A stretch of DNA of 64,000 nucleotides. Source: Xanthobacteraceae bacterium. Its GTDB lineage: Bacteria > Pseudomonadota > Alphaproteobacteria > Rhizobiales > Xanthobacteraceae. Every line of letters starts with the position of its first letter. Within the stretch, counting starts at the first letter, position 1. Shown piece by piece: positions 32,448 through 41,073 of this stretch. A model generated the notes under the pieces. The model saw only the letters and a list, made by a program, of their open reading frames with translations, was not told the DNA's origin and made no database searches. The translations under genes were made by a program, and so were the position numbers. The stretch lies in NCBI GenBank assembly GCA_028290465.1, contig JAQGJU010000092.1, positions 1-64,000 on the forward strand, read 5' to 3'.

Positions 32448-33284
32448 CTATTGCATCCCGTGCCAATATCGGTCGGCCGGCGATACGAACCGCTCATCGA
32501 ACAGATGCCATTCCATCGGGGTGGCATCGAGCCAGGGCCGCAGCGCCAACATGCCGCTGTTGTCATGCCGCAGCAGCCCGTCGCGGTCGCCGTCGCGCCG
32601 CTCCGCGAAGAAGCAGCCGAGATCCTGCGCGCCGACCAGGTTCACCTTGTGGGTTGCGAACAGCTTGTTGCGCATCACTTCGGTGAAACGTGCAATGCCG
32701 TGGTACTCACCGGTGATGAACCGAATCCGTCGCAAGGTCTCCGGCGACGCGCAGCCGAGCACGGAATGTTCGCAGCCTTCGCAATCGAGCTTTAGGATAT
32801 CGATCTCGGAAATGCCCTCGCGCTGCATGATCTCGTCGAGAGAAACCGGCGCCACGGGTTCGGCAATTCTCAAATAATTGCCGTTGCTGTTTCCGGCCAA
32901 GGCGAGATCGTCGTCGCTGGGCGTAACGTACGAGCCGCCGCCCCAGCCCGGGCCGGCGGCCGGCTGTGCCTTCATGATGGCGAGGCGTGCCGTGCTATCG
33001 CGCGGCCTTTCGCCGAAGTCGTCGAAAAAGCGATGCTGCGCGGTGACGGCCTCGTTGAAAATCGTGATTTGCGGAACATCCTTGGTGCGCCCGACCGCAA
33101 TGTCGAAATATTCCTTCACGACTTCGAAGCCCAGGATGCGGGCCGCCGGGAAGTAGGTGTTCATCATCAGCGACATCTCACCGATATTGACCCCGATATC
33201 GAGGATCACCTCGATATCCTTGGCCTGCGTCATCGCGATGAACTGCTTGATGGTCGTAAATTTGTAGCAGTAGTTGCCTTCCAT
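32448..33284 (-). CDS. FkbM family methyltransferase
   Basis: A 278-aa protein from ATG 33284 (MEGNYCYKFT) preceded by AAGGAA; the longer open frame to 33557 overlaps the upstream gene and lacks homology. The SAM-binding core IEVILDIGVNIGEMSLMMN and the FkbM motif IDILKLDCEGCEHSVLG are clear, as is the C-terminal RIRFITGEYHG. FkbM enzymes O-methylate sugars or polyketides. It lies between a multidomain glycosyltransferase and a GT9 enzyme, so it probably methylates the glycan they build. Confidence 0.85.
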   Translation of the reverse strand: MEGNYCYKFTTIKQFIAMTQAKDIEVILDIGVNIGEMSLMMNTYFPAARILGFEVVKEYFDIAVGRTKDVPQITIFNEAVTAQHRFFDDFGERPRDSTARLAIMKAQPAAGPGWGGGSYVTPSDDDLALAGNSNGNYLRIAEPVAPVSLDEIMQREGISEIDILKLDCEGCEHSVLGCASPETLRRIRFITGEYHGIARFTEVMRNKLFATHKVNLVGAQDLGCFFAERRDGDRDGLLRHDNSGMLALRPWLDATPMEWHLFDERFVSPADRYWHGMQ

Positions 33285-33319
33285 GTTCGGTTCCTTCGTG
33301 GGAGGCGATGCCTGACGGT

Positions 33320-36300
33320 TCAGCGGTCCGGCGACAGGACGTAGACGCTCCATTCCATCTGGACGGCGAATGGATGCGCCCGACATCTTTGTTCGAAGCC
33401 ATCGCCGAATTGCCGCCATCCGGCGGCGATAAATCGCTGTTCCCACCAGACGCGATCGCGCAGCGTGATGTGCGACAGGTCGCGATCGACGCCCGGCAGG
33501 CATTCCGCACCCGATTCGAGTGTCGGAATGACCGCGAACAAAGCCTGTCCGGCCCAAGGGCGGATGCGCGGCAGCACGACGGCCAATTGCGCCTCGGTCA
33601 GGCTTTCGAAGATCGACATCGCCACCAGCACGTCAAATTGCCGGCCACAGGTCGCGGTCGCCGCATCGGCGCGCGAGACGAAACGTTTCGCCGCCGGATC
33701 GGCGTTCCTGATGGCGAACGGACTGTGATCGAAGCCCCATGCGTCCAACTGACGGGCGCGCAGCGCGCGGACCAGAAAACCTTTGGCACAGCCGATGTCG
33801 AGAACACTGCGGGCGGCCGGAAATATTTCGGTCAGGTAGTCTGCTGCGCCTTCGAAGACATTCTTGAACAGCGGCCAGCTATAGCCGTGTCGCCAATTGC
33901 TCTTGCGACCGAGCTCGAAATAGTCGGCGTCGTACCACTTCCCAGGGATCGGCGCGCCGGCCGCCGGCTTCGGCGTCATCGGCGCGGTTTGCCGGGAGGC
34001 AATCTGCTCGCGAAGCGCCAGCAGCCGCGCCTTTGCGCTGGCACCGACGCTTTCGATCGAGAAATCGGACAGCAGGCGCCCGACCACCTGCGCGGCGCCG
34101 TTTCGCGCCTCATCACGATGGCCGTGGACCCATCGCATCCCCTCGGCCGCATGCGCAACGTCGGGCTCGGCCCATTTCATGTTCATCCGGTAGAACTGAT
34201 AGTTTTGGCGGACCGGCGCCGTGCTGCAACGGACCAGCCAGTGATGCCGCCGGTCGAGATAATCCTGCGGCGCCGAATAGTCGCTGGCGATCACCGGTTT
34301 GCCGCGCGCCGCGGCGTCGAACAGCGGATAGCCCCAGCCTTCGCCCTTGTGCAGCGAGACGTAGCAATCGCCGCGCGCGTGAAAGGCCCGCAATTGCGCT
34401 TCGCTCCACGCCTCGCAGCACAGCACGACACGGCCCCGTGTGCCGGTACGAATTTTCCGCAGCATCGCGTTGGCTTCCGCGGCGGCGCCCGGGTTGGTCT
34501 TCAGCACCAGCACCGCGTCGTTCGCTTCAGGGAAGGCGCGCAAAAACGCCTTGATCATGCCGCCAGGATTCTTGCGCTCCTGCCATTCGAAGATGCTGTA
34601 GAAGACGAAATCGCTGTCGGCCACGAGCGGCGCTCCGACCGGACACGGCACGGCGACATCGCTGACGGCCGGCGGCACCGCGTGCGGCAGGACAAAGGTC
34701 GTGCGTTGCAAGCCACGGCTGAACGCCGCGGCGTTGAACTGGCACGGCAGCCATACGTCGATGGCGCGGGCCAGCGGCACATGCCATTGCGACGGCATGG
34801 TGTCGGTTTCCCACACGGTCATCGCGATCACGTTGCGCAGTTTATGGACGGCGCCCGGCCAGTACGACGGAATGGCGTGAAGCAGATTAAAATCGGCGTC
34901 GCCGTCGTTGCCGAGCAGCGACGTGACCAGGGCGTCCTCGGTCTGCGGCGGATGCCCGGCCAGATCGATCACCGATAGCTTCACGCCGGCGGCATGCAGC
35001 GCGTGGACATAGGCTCGAGCAGCCTGACCGTAGCCGGACGCATCGAAGACGAAGCCGTAGTAATTGAGACGGATGGTGCCGGTTCGGATGACTGGGTGCG
35101 CGGCCGGGGGCGGGGGCCTGAGTTCCGGAAGTCTTTCATGAACGCGGGCGAGCACCTCGTCGGCCGTCAGCATCTTCAAACACTCCAGATGATGGTGGCA
35201 GTCGCGCCGCCCCCAGGGTTCGCGGCGGCAGCCGGCCTCGCAGCGTAGTTGTTTGGTGACGGGGATCATCGACGGCGACGGAATGGCTTCGCGCTGCGGG
35301 CTGGTGATGCCGAAGATGCCGAAGGTCGGCACGCCGATCGCCACGCCGACATGCATCAGGCCGGAATCGTTGGCGATGAGGGCCGCGCACTGTCCGATCA
35401 GAGCCGCGGTATCGGACAGGCCGAGCTGGCCGGTGAAGTCGCGCGCATGCCCGGGCCACGCGAAGGCGCGCTTGAAATAGGTCGCGCTGTTGTCGCGATC
35501 CGCGTCGCTGCCGACGATGACGACATGTGGCAGCCGGTGGGCCAGCGCTTCGAATCCGTGCCACTTCTTCCATGGCCATGTGGCCTTGCATCCGGGATGC
35601 AGCGCAACGGTGCCGGCCGGCAGATCGAAACGGCGTTCCGACGGGCACACGAACGGGGCCGGCAACGGCCCCTGCCAGCCCAGCGTGCGGGCGATCTTTT
35701 CGACCGACCGGATATCGCCATGCGTCAGCCATTCGGCGCGACCGACTATATGGCGGTCCTTCGCGTCGACGGAGCCGGCCAGCGGCGCGCTCAAGGCTGT
35801 GAACGTGGCGAGCGCATAGCGCTGTCGCGCCAGTTCCGGTATCGGCCCCTTACGTGCGCCGCCCGGAACATGAATGACACGGCGCAGTTCCGGCGCGCCG
35901 CGAAACAGCTCGAGGCAGGCCGGATCGTCGGGCGACAGCATCAGGTCGACCTCGTAGCCGAGACCATGCAGCACGCGAACCAGCGGCGTCACCCGGATGA
36001 TGTCGCCGATGCCGGCTGCCGCCGTCACCAGAGCGGCTGGTTTTTTCAGTGAAGGCGCGGGCCCGTGAGCGTCGGCCTCGCTTGAGATGTGCGACGGCTG
36101 ACGCATCACGGCTTCGACGGCCTCAAACGTTCGTTTTTGCCATCGCGGATCCCGCATCCGCTTCGGGCTGGTATTGGCGCGGTGAATCATGCCGACAAAG
36201 ATGTCGTTGTCAGGCATCACTTCGATCCGTGCACCTCGCGCAGCGGACACGAAGCGGGAGTCTTCGCCGATGTCGATCTCGCGAAACGGATTCTCGCGCC

Positions 36301-36745
36301 AGAATGACTTCGTGTAGCACAGCGTGGCGCCGCAGACCCATGGCGCCTGGCCGGACGGGTAGACATATTCCCACGCGCGGCGAGCCGCCGTGTCGAGAAA
36401 CAGCACGCGATCAATGCCGCAGATGTCGGCGCCGGCCGTCAGCAGCGCCGCGACCTGGCGGCGCAGGCGAAACGGCGCATACCAATCATCGTCATCCCAA
36501 TGCGCGATGAGTTCGCCCTGCGCCTGCGCGCAACAGATATTCCGTTTGCGGCCGAGCGATTGACGCCGGTCGTGGCGCAGATAACGGATCTGCGGGTGCG
36601 CCGGGATGAGATCGGAAACATTATCCCGGCCGTCATCGAGGACGATCAATTCCTTGTCGGGATAGTCCTGCGCCAGGAAATAGCCGATCGCGGCGGGAAT
36701 GAAGGACCGCCGGTCGGCCGTCGGCATGATGCAACTCACTTTCAT
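33320..36745 (-). CDS. Four-domain glycan synthase: GT2-GT9-GT4-methyltransferase fusion
   Basis: A 1141-aa soluble protein, first gene of the minus-strand operon. Residues 1-215 are a GT2 domain (MKVSCIMPTADRRSFIP, ELIVLDDG, HWDDDDWY). Residues ~235-530 are GT9 (ALVTAAAGIGDIIRVTPL, ANDSGLMHVGVAIGVPTFGI). Residues ~555-890 are GT4/GT-B (FDASGYGQAARAYVHAL, KGEGWGYPLFDAAARGKPVI). Residues ~915-1141 are a class I methyltransferase (SVLDIGCAKGFLVRAL). All four domains keep their diagnostic motifs. The protein could assemble and methylate a short sugar chain on one acceptor. It reads away from the sheath gene and from a shared AT-rich spacer. Confidence 0.85.
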   Translation of the reverse strand: MKVSCIMPTADRRSFIPAAIGYFLAQDYPDKELIVLDDGRDNVSDLIPAHPQIRYLRHDRRQSLGRKRNICCAQAQGELIAHWDDDDWYAPFRLRRQVAALLTAGADICGIDRVLFLDTAARRAWEYVYPSGQAPWVCGATLCYTKSFWRENPFREIDIGEDSRFVSAARGARIEVMPDNDIFVGMIHRANTSPKRMRDPRWQKRTFEAVEAVMRQPSHISSEADAHGPAPSLKKPAALVTAAAGIGDIIRVTPLVRVLHGLGYEVDLMLSPDDPACLELFRGAPELRRVIHVPGGARKGPIPELARQRYALATFTALSAPLAGSVDAKDRHIVGRAEWLTHGDIRSVEKIARTLGWQGPLPAPFVCPSERRFDLPAGTVALHPGCKATWPWKKWHGFEALAHRLPHVVIVGSDADRDNSATYFKRAFAWPGHARDFTGQLGLSDTAALIGQCAALIANDSGLMHVGVAIGVPTFGIFGITSPQREAIPSPSMIPVTKQLRCEAGCRREPWGRRDCHHHLECLKMLTADEVLARVHERLPELRPPPPAAHPVIRTGTIRLNYYGFVFDASGYGQAARAYVHALHAAGVKLSVIDLAGHPPQTEDALVTSLLGNDGDADFNLLHAIPSYWPGAVHKLRNVIAMTVWETDTMPSQWHVPLARAIDVWLPCQFNAAAFSRGLQRTTFVLPHAVPPAVSDVAVPCPVGAPLVADSDFVFYSIFEWQERKNPGGMIKAFLRAFPEANDAVLVLKTNPGAAAEANAMLRKIRTGTRGRVVLCCEAWSEAQLRAFHARGDCYVSLHKGEGWGYPLFDAAARGKPVIASDYSAPQDYLDRRHHWLVRCSTAPVRQNYQFYRMNMKWAEPDVAHAAEGMRWVHGHRDEARNGAAQVVGRLLSDFSIESVGASAKARLLALREQIASRQTAPMTPKPAAGAPIPGKWYDADYFELGRKSNWRHGYSWPLFKNVFEGAADYLTEIFPAARSVLDIGCAKGFLVRALRARQLDAWGFDHSPFAIRNADPAAKRFVSRADAATATCGRQFDVLVAMSIFESLTEAQLAVVLPRIRPWAGQALFAVIPTLESGAECLPGVDRDLSHITLRDRVWWEQRFIAAGWRQFGDGFEQRCRAHPFAVQMEWSVYVLSPDR

Positions 36746-37252
36746 CGCCGACGATCCTTCATCGCCGACCGAGATCGAAGCGACGACGGTGAAGCTGGGC
36801 GTACAACCGACAACAACCTAAGTGCGGGTTGTCAAAAACTTCATCTCATAGTTTTAGATTAATGCGATTGCTCTTTTAATTCAACCATTGGTGTGGTATT
36901 TTGATTTTCACTACAAATCCGTCGCCCTCATCAGAGCTCGTCCCGCCAAGCATTTTGCGATGATCCGCAACTTGGCGACAGCTTCGAGCGCGGCGAATTC
37001 GTGACAACACGCCGATCGGATGACGCGACATGAATCTACGCGGCATGGATCTCAGTCCACCGGAGCGCGAAGTTTTGGCGGGGAATGTGCTGCCCGCAGA
37101 CGTCGTCGCTTCGACGCACGCCGATCAGACCATGAGGTCCCACTGAACCGAAGTCCTACCGAGCCAATGTGCCAGTGCGTGAGCATCAGTTTTGTGAGCA
37201 TCAGCCGCTGAAAGCTTAAGCGCCCACCCAACAGCAAAACAGGACGGAGCCC
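36746..37252. promoter_or_regulatory. Divergent control region between glycan operon and eCIS structural operon
   Basis: A 507-bp gap without a credible gene. The segment 36829-36925 is markedly AT-rich against the GC-rich surroundings and contains TTGTCA (36829) with TAGATT (36855) as a possible promoter. The sheath ribosome-binding site GGACGGAG ends 3 bp before ATG 37253. The region must hold the promoters for both divergent operons. Confidence 0.45.
37179..37204 (+). repeat. Tandem 11-bp direct repeat, possible operator
   Basis: GTGAGCATCAG occurs at 37179-37189 and 37194-37204, a 15-bp period, 50 bp upstream of the sheath start. Such a pair could bind a regulator of the structural operon; it could also be chance. 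Confidence 0.3.
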
Positions 37253-38992
37253 ATGGCGACCTATCGGCAGCGATCTACACCCGGGGTCTACATCACTGAG
37301 CTCGACGCTTTTCCGAATTCAGTCGTGGGCGTCCAGACCGCGATCCCGGCCTTCATCGGTTACACCAAGACGGCCGAACTCAGCGGCAAGCCGATCTACT
37401 TCATGCCGGTCAAGATCAGTTCCCTGGCCAGCTATGAACAGATATTCGGCGGCCCGTTCCATCCGACCTACAGCCTCATGGAGGTGTCCGGAGACGCGGC
37501 GCGCAAGACCCAAGGCTTGACGCACGACGAAGACGACGACGCCAGCGACAATTACGACTTTTCCTGCATGCGGCTGACCTCCGCGTCGCTGCATGAATGG
37601 AGGAAGGAATATTACAAGTTCAGCCGCATCAACAAAAAGCCGAGTGAATCCGTTGCGGTCGACGCGCTGGATACCGATGATGCCGAGCTCTCACAATTCA
37701 ACCTCTATAACGCGCTGCGGCTGTTTTACGCCAATGGTGGCGGAACCTGCTACATCGTGTCGGTCGGCACCTATTTCGACGGCGATCAAACCGTAGAGGT
37801 GTCCTACAACTCGTTGAAGAAAGGCCTGGATGCCATCAAGGAACAGTCCGGGCCGACGATGCTGGTCATTCCGGATGCGGTTCTTTTGCCGCCGTCCGGC
37901 GTCATCGACAATGTGCCGGTATGCGCTCAATTCGAGGATCTCTGCCGGGACATGCTGCAACAGTGTGCCGAGCTGCAGGACCGCGTGGCCATCCTCGATA
38001 TCTATGGGGCGGACGCACTCAACCAGCAGAACGCTGATTGGGAAATCAACATGGAGCACCTTATCGCGAACTTCCAGGCCGGCATCCACGACAATTTTCT
38101 CAACTACGGCATGGCCTATTTTCCGTTCCTGGTGACATCCCTCATTCAGCCGGGCGAGATCGATTACACCAGCATCAATATCGGAGAACCGGGGCAGTAC
38201 GATCTGCTCCAGGGAATCTTGGACGATCAGGCCGACATTCTCTACCCGGGGCCGCAGCAAGAGCGGCAACGCAATGCTGTCAAAGGCTATATCGCGGACA
38301 TGAACCCGAACGTTGTGAAGAAGCCCGGGGACGTGACACGGCTCAATCAGAATCTTGTCGCCGCCATTCCGCTGCTCAAGCAGATGGAAGACGTGATGGC
38401 GTTGAAGATGTCACTGATGCCGCCGAGCGCCGCCATGGCGGGCGTCTATACGTTCACCGACTCGACGCGCGGCGTCTGGAATGCGCCAGCCAACGTACCG
38501 CTGAGTTCGGTCATCACGCCGAACGTTAAACTCAACAGCGAGCAACAGGGCAGCCTCAACATCCCGCTCAACGGCAAGGCGATCAATGTGATCCGCCAGT
38601 TCGTCGGCCGCGGTCCGGTGGTGTGGGGCGCGAGAACGCTCGACGGCAACAGCGGCGACTGGCGTTACATCCAGGTTCGTCGCACGCTGATCTATGTCGA
38701 GCAGTCGATCGAGGCGGCGCTGCAGCCGTTCGTGTTCGCGGCCAATGACGGCAAGACCTGGGTTGCCGTCACATCGATGGTGTCGAATTTCCTGCAAGGC
38801 GTGTGGTCGCAGGGCGGGCTGATGGGCGCCAAGGCCGACGAGGCCTTCACGGTATCGTGCGGACTGGGCAGCACCATGACGCCGATGGACGTCATCGACG
38901 GCTACATGATCGTTCAGGTTACGCTGCAGATGATCCGGCCTGCGGAATTTATCGAACTCACCTTCAAGCAGAAGATGCAGGGGCTTGGCTGA
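37253..38992 (+). CDS. eCIS contractile sheath protein (Pvc2-4-like)
   Basis: A 579-aa protein, the only sheath gene of the locus. The N-terminus RSTPGVYITELDAFPNSVVGVQ and the strand IPAFIGYTKTAEL are typical of phage-tail sheath proteins. The C-terminal half carries the conserved ANVPLSSVITP and NVIRQFVGRGPVVWGARTL segments and ends in QMIRPAEFIELTFKQKM. It polymerises around the tube and contracts on firing. Afp and PVC have three sheath paralogues; here one protein must serve all positions, or terminal variants are encoded elsewhere. Confidence 0.92.
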   Translation: MATYRQRSTPGVYITELDAFPNSVVGVQTAIPAFIGYTKTAELSGKPIYFMPVKISSLASYEQIFGGPFHPTYSLMEVSGDAARKTQGLTHDEDDDASDNYDFSCMRLTSASLHEWRKEYYKFSRINKKPSESVAVDALDTDDAELSQFNLYNALRLFYANGGGTCYIVSVGTYFDGDQTVEVSYNSLKKGLDAIKEQSGPTMLVIPDAVLLPPSGVIDNVPVCAQFEDLCRDMLQQCAELQDRVAILDIYGADALNQQNADWEINMEHLIANFQAGIHDNFLNYGMAYFPFLVTSLIQPGEIDYTSINIGEPGQYDLLQGILDDQADILYPGPQQERQRNAVKGYIADMNPNVVKKPGDVTRLNQNLVAAIPLLKQMEDVMALKMSLMPPSAAMAGVYTFTDSTRGVWNAPANVPLSSVITPNVKLNSEQQGSLNIPLNGKAINVIRQFVGRGPVVWGARTLDGNSGDWRYIQVRRTLIYVEQSIEAALQPFVFAANDGKTWVAVTSMVSNFLQGVWSQGGLMGAKADEAFTVSCGLGSTMTPMDVIDGYMIVQVTLQMIRPAEFIELTFKQKMQGLG

Positions 38993-39092
38993 TAAGGACT
39001 CGGCTGATCGCGCAGGGCGCCGCCCGGCGGCGGCGCCTTCCTGATGTTTCCCCTCACGGCGGCAGGTCCGTGACAGCGAATCGGAGATCGAA

Positions 39093-39545
39093 ATGGCAGG
39101 CGAAGTACAAGACAATGTATGGCCGTTGCCGAAATTCTACTTCTCGGTCCAACTCGGCGACGATGCTTCCATCAACTTCCAGGAGGTGAACGGCCTCGAG
39201 AGCGAAACCAAGCCGATCGAGTACCGGCACGGCAACAGCCCGGTATTCTATCCGATCAAGATGCCGGGACTCGGCCGGGTCGGCAATGTGACCATGCGCA
39301 AGGGCATCTTCGTCAACGATGCGCGGTTCTGGACCTACTACAACGAAATCAAGATGAACACGATCAAGCGCCGAACCGTGGTGGTCAATCTGCTGGACGA
39401 GACCGGCGCGCCCAAGATGGTGTGGACGCTCAACAATGCGTGGCCGACCAAGATCACCGGTACCGATCTGAAATCGGAAGGCAACGAAGTCGCGGTCGAG
39501 TCGATCGAGCTTGCGTTCGAGACGCTGACGGTGTCGGCGCCGTGA
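39093..39545 (+). CDS. eCIS inner tube protein (Pvc1-like)
   Basis: A 150-aa protein of the gp19/Hcp-like tube family. ATG 39093 follows CGGAGATCGAA. The start WPLPKFYFSVQLGDDASINF, the motif EVNGLESETKPIEYRHG, MPGLGRVGNVTMRKGIF and the closing VESIELAFETL are all diagnostic. It stacks as hexamers to form the tube through which effectors pass. It is followed 13 bp later by a second tube-type gene. Confidence 0.92.
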   Translation: MAGEVQDNVWPLPKFYFSVQLGDDASINFQEVNGLESETKPIEYRHGNSPVFYPIKMPGLGRVGNVTMRKGIFVNDARFWTYYNEIKMNTIKRRTVVVNLLDETGAPKMVWTLNNAWPTKITGTDLKSEGNEVAVESIELAFETLTVSAP

Positions 39546-39558
39546 GTCCTAACCAGCG

Positions 39559-40098
39559 ATGAGTGATACGTACTATCCGCCGGCAGGATTCTACTTCACC
39601 GTGGCGGTGATCGGGAGCGGTACGGCCTTTGCGATGGCGTCCGGCGTCGATGCGAGCTTTCAGGAGGTTTCCGGAATCGAGGCCAAGTTCGATACCGAGG
39701 ACGTAACGGAAGGGGGAGAGAACCGTTTCGTACATCGCCTGCCCAAGGTGGGTAAGTACTCGAACCTCGTTCTCAAACGGGGCATCGTCGCGGTCGACTC
39801 TTTCTTCGTGGAATGGGTGGGACAGTCGGTCGGCTCCGGCATGTCGCTGCCCATTCTGCCGCAGAACATCCTGGTGACGCTGCTCAACGAGTCGGGAAAT
39901 CCGCTCATCGCGTGGGCGTTCATCAACGCCTATCCGGTGCGCTCGCAGATCGCCCCGCTCAGCGCGTCCGACAGCAAGGTTCTGATCGAAACCATGGAAC
40001 TGGCCTACAACTACTTCGAACGTGTCAATCTTGGAGGAGGGGTCTCGGCATTGGTCAAGCTTGCTCAGTTGACGGCCCGATTGGTCAAAGTGGGTTGA
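39559..40098 (+). CDS. eCIS tube initiator protein (Pvc5-like)
   Basis: A 179-aa gp19-fold protein with longer loops than the main tube protein: GFYFTVAVIGSG, FQEVSGIEAKFDTEDVTEGG, SNLVLKRGIVAVDSFF, and the C-terminal VLIETMELAYNYFERVN. Its length and location behind the main tube gene match the tube-initiator proteins that connect the spike complex with the tube. The extra C-terminal helix (SALVKLAQLTARLVKVG) may contact the LysM adaptor encoded two genes downstream. Confidence 0.85.
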   Translation: MSDTYYPPAGFYFTVAVIGSGTAFAMASGVDASFQEVSGIEAKFDTEDVTEGGENRFVHRLPKVGKYSNLVLKRGIVAVDSFFVEWVGQSVGSGMSLPILPQNILVTLLNESGNPLIAWAFINAYPVRSQIAPLSASDSKVLIETMELAYNYFERVNLGGGVSALVKLAQLTARLVKVG

Positions 40099-40172
40099 TG
40101 CCGCACGTCGTTTGGTGCGGCGCCGGAAGGATCGCCGGCTCCCGACAGTATATGCGTTCAGGAAGGGGAACC

Positions 40173-40358
40173 ATGCCGATCGAGATCAACGAAATCGCCA
40201 TCCAGATGAAAGTCGGCGACGAGGCCGACGCGGCGGCGAAGAGCGACAATACGGCCGCGTCCTGCGGTCCTGCATTGTCCGGTCCGGAGCGCGACGCCAT
40301 CGTGACGGATTGTGTCGCGCGCGTGCTCCGTGCCCTCCAGGCGCAGCGGGAGCGCTGA
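40173..40358 (+). CDS. Small eCIS protein, DUF5908 (Pvc6-like)
   Basis: A 61-aa protein from ATG 40173 with GGAAGGGGAACC upstream. The start MPIEINEIAIQMKV is the DUF5908 signature of eCIS loci, followed by a Cys-containing helix (SGPERDAIVTDCVARVL). It lies between tube initiator and LysM adaptor exactly as Pvc6 does. The function of this family in the particle is not established; a chaperone or small baseplate component is likely. Confidence 0.8.
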   Translation: MPIEINEIAIQMKVGDEADAAAKSDNTAASCGPALSGPERDAIVTDCVARVLRALQAQRER

Positions 40359-40359
40359 C

Positions 40360-41073
40360 ATGGCGTTTTCCGGCAGCCTCGAACATATGATGGTGATCGC
40401 CTATACGGATCCGAAATTCCTGGATCCCGTTAAACCGCCCAACAGCCCGTTTCAGGTCACCATCAATCCGGCGTCCTACACCCATGTCTACGAGATTTGC
40501 TATAACGATGTGCAGGGAGCCGGCAGTCCGGACGCCAAGCCGGTCTACAATCGCACACCGTCCGAAACCGTGACGTTTCAATTGGTGTTCGACGGCACCG
40601 GTGTGGTGCCGAGCATACTGCCCGGTGTGATTCCGTTCACGGCCGACGGTATCGCCAAGCAAATCGAAGACTTCAAGGCGCTGTGCTTTTCCTATGTGGG
40701 CAAAATCCACAGCCCGAATTATCTCAAACTGTCGTGGGGCACGATGCTGTTCCGCGGCAGGATGCAAACCATGAAGGTCAACTACACGCTGTTCAAGCCG
40801 GACGGCACGCCACTGCGCGCGCGTGTCGATATTACGGTCAAGGGTTACAACGAGGAGACATCGAGCGCGCTCGGCGCCAACAAGTCGTCTCCGGACTTGT
40901 CACACGTGCTGACTGTGAAGGCCGGCGATACGCTGCCGCTGATGTGCTACGGCGTCTACGGCAGCAGCATGCCCTATCTCCAGGTCGCGGAGGTCAACGG
41001 CCTGACCGATTTCCGCGAGCTTCGTCTCGGCCAGCAATTGCTGTTTCCGATGATGCAGAGCACCGCGCCATGA
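40360..41073 (+). CDS. eCIS LysM-containing tube-baseplate adaptor (Pvc7-like)
   Basis: A 237-aa protein from ATG 40360, 1 bp after the DUF5908 gene. Residues 1-170 are a beta-rich gp53-like domain (FQVTINPASYTHVYEI, TVTFQLVFDGTGV, RMQTMKVNYTLFKPDG). Residues ~185-235 form a LysM domain (HVLTVKAGDTLPLMCYGVYG, RELRLGQQLLFP). In Afp/PVC this protein links the spike trimer with the inner baseplate ring. Its stop overlaps the spike gene start. Confidence 0.9.
   Translation: MAFSGSLEHMMVIAYTDPKFLDPVKPPNSPFQVTINPASYTHVYEICYNDVQGAGSPDAKPVYNRTPSETVTFQLVFDGTGVVPSILPGVIPFTADGIAKQIEDFKALCFSYVGKIHSPNYLKLSWGTMLFRGRMQTMKVNYTLFKPDGTPLRARVDITVKGYNEETSSALGANKSSPDLSHVLTVKAGDTLPLMCYGVYGSSMPYLQVAEVNGLTDFRELRLGQQLLFPMMQSTAP

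Noticed and set aside
33308-34978. 556-codon plus-strand open frame opposite the glycosyltransferase fusion
   Set aside because: The minus-strand protein has four intact domains here; the plus frame is Arg-rich and motif-free.
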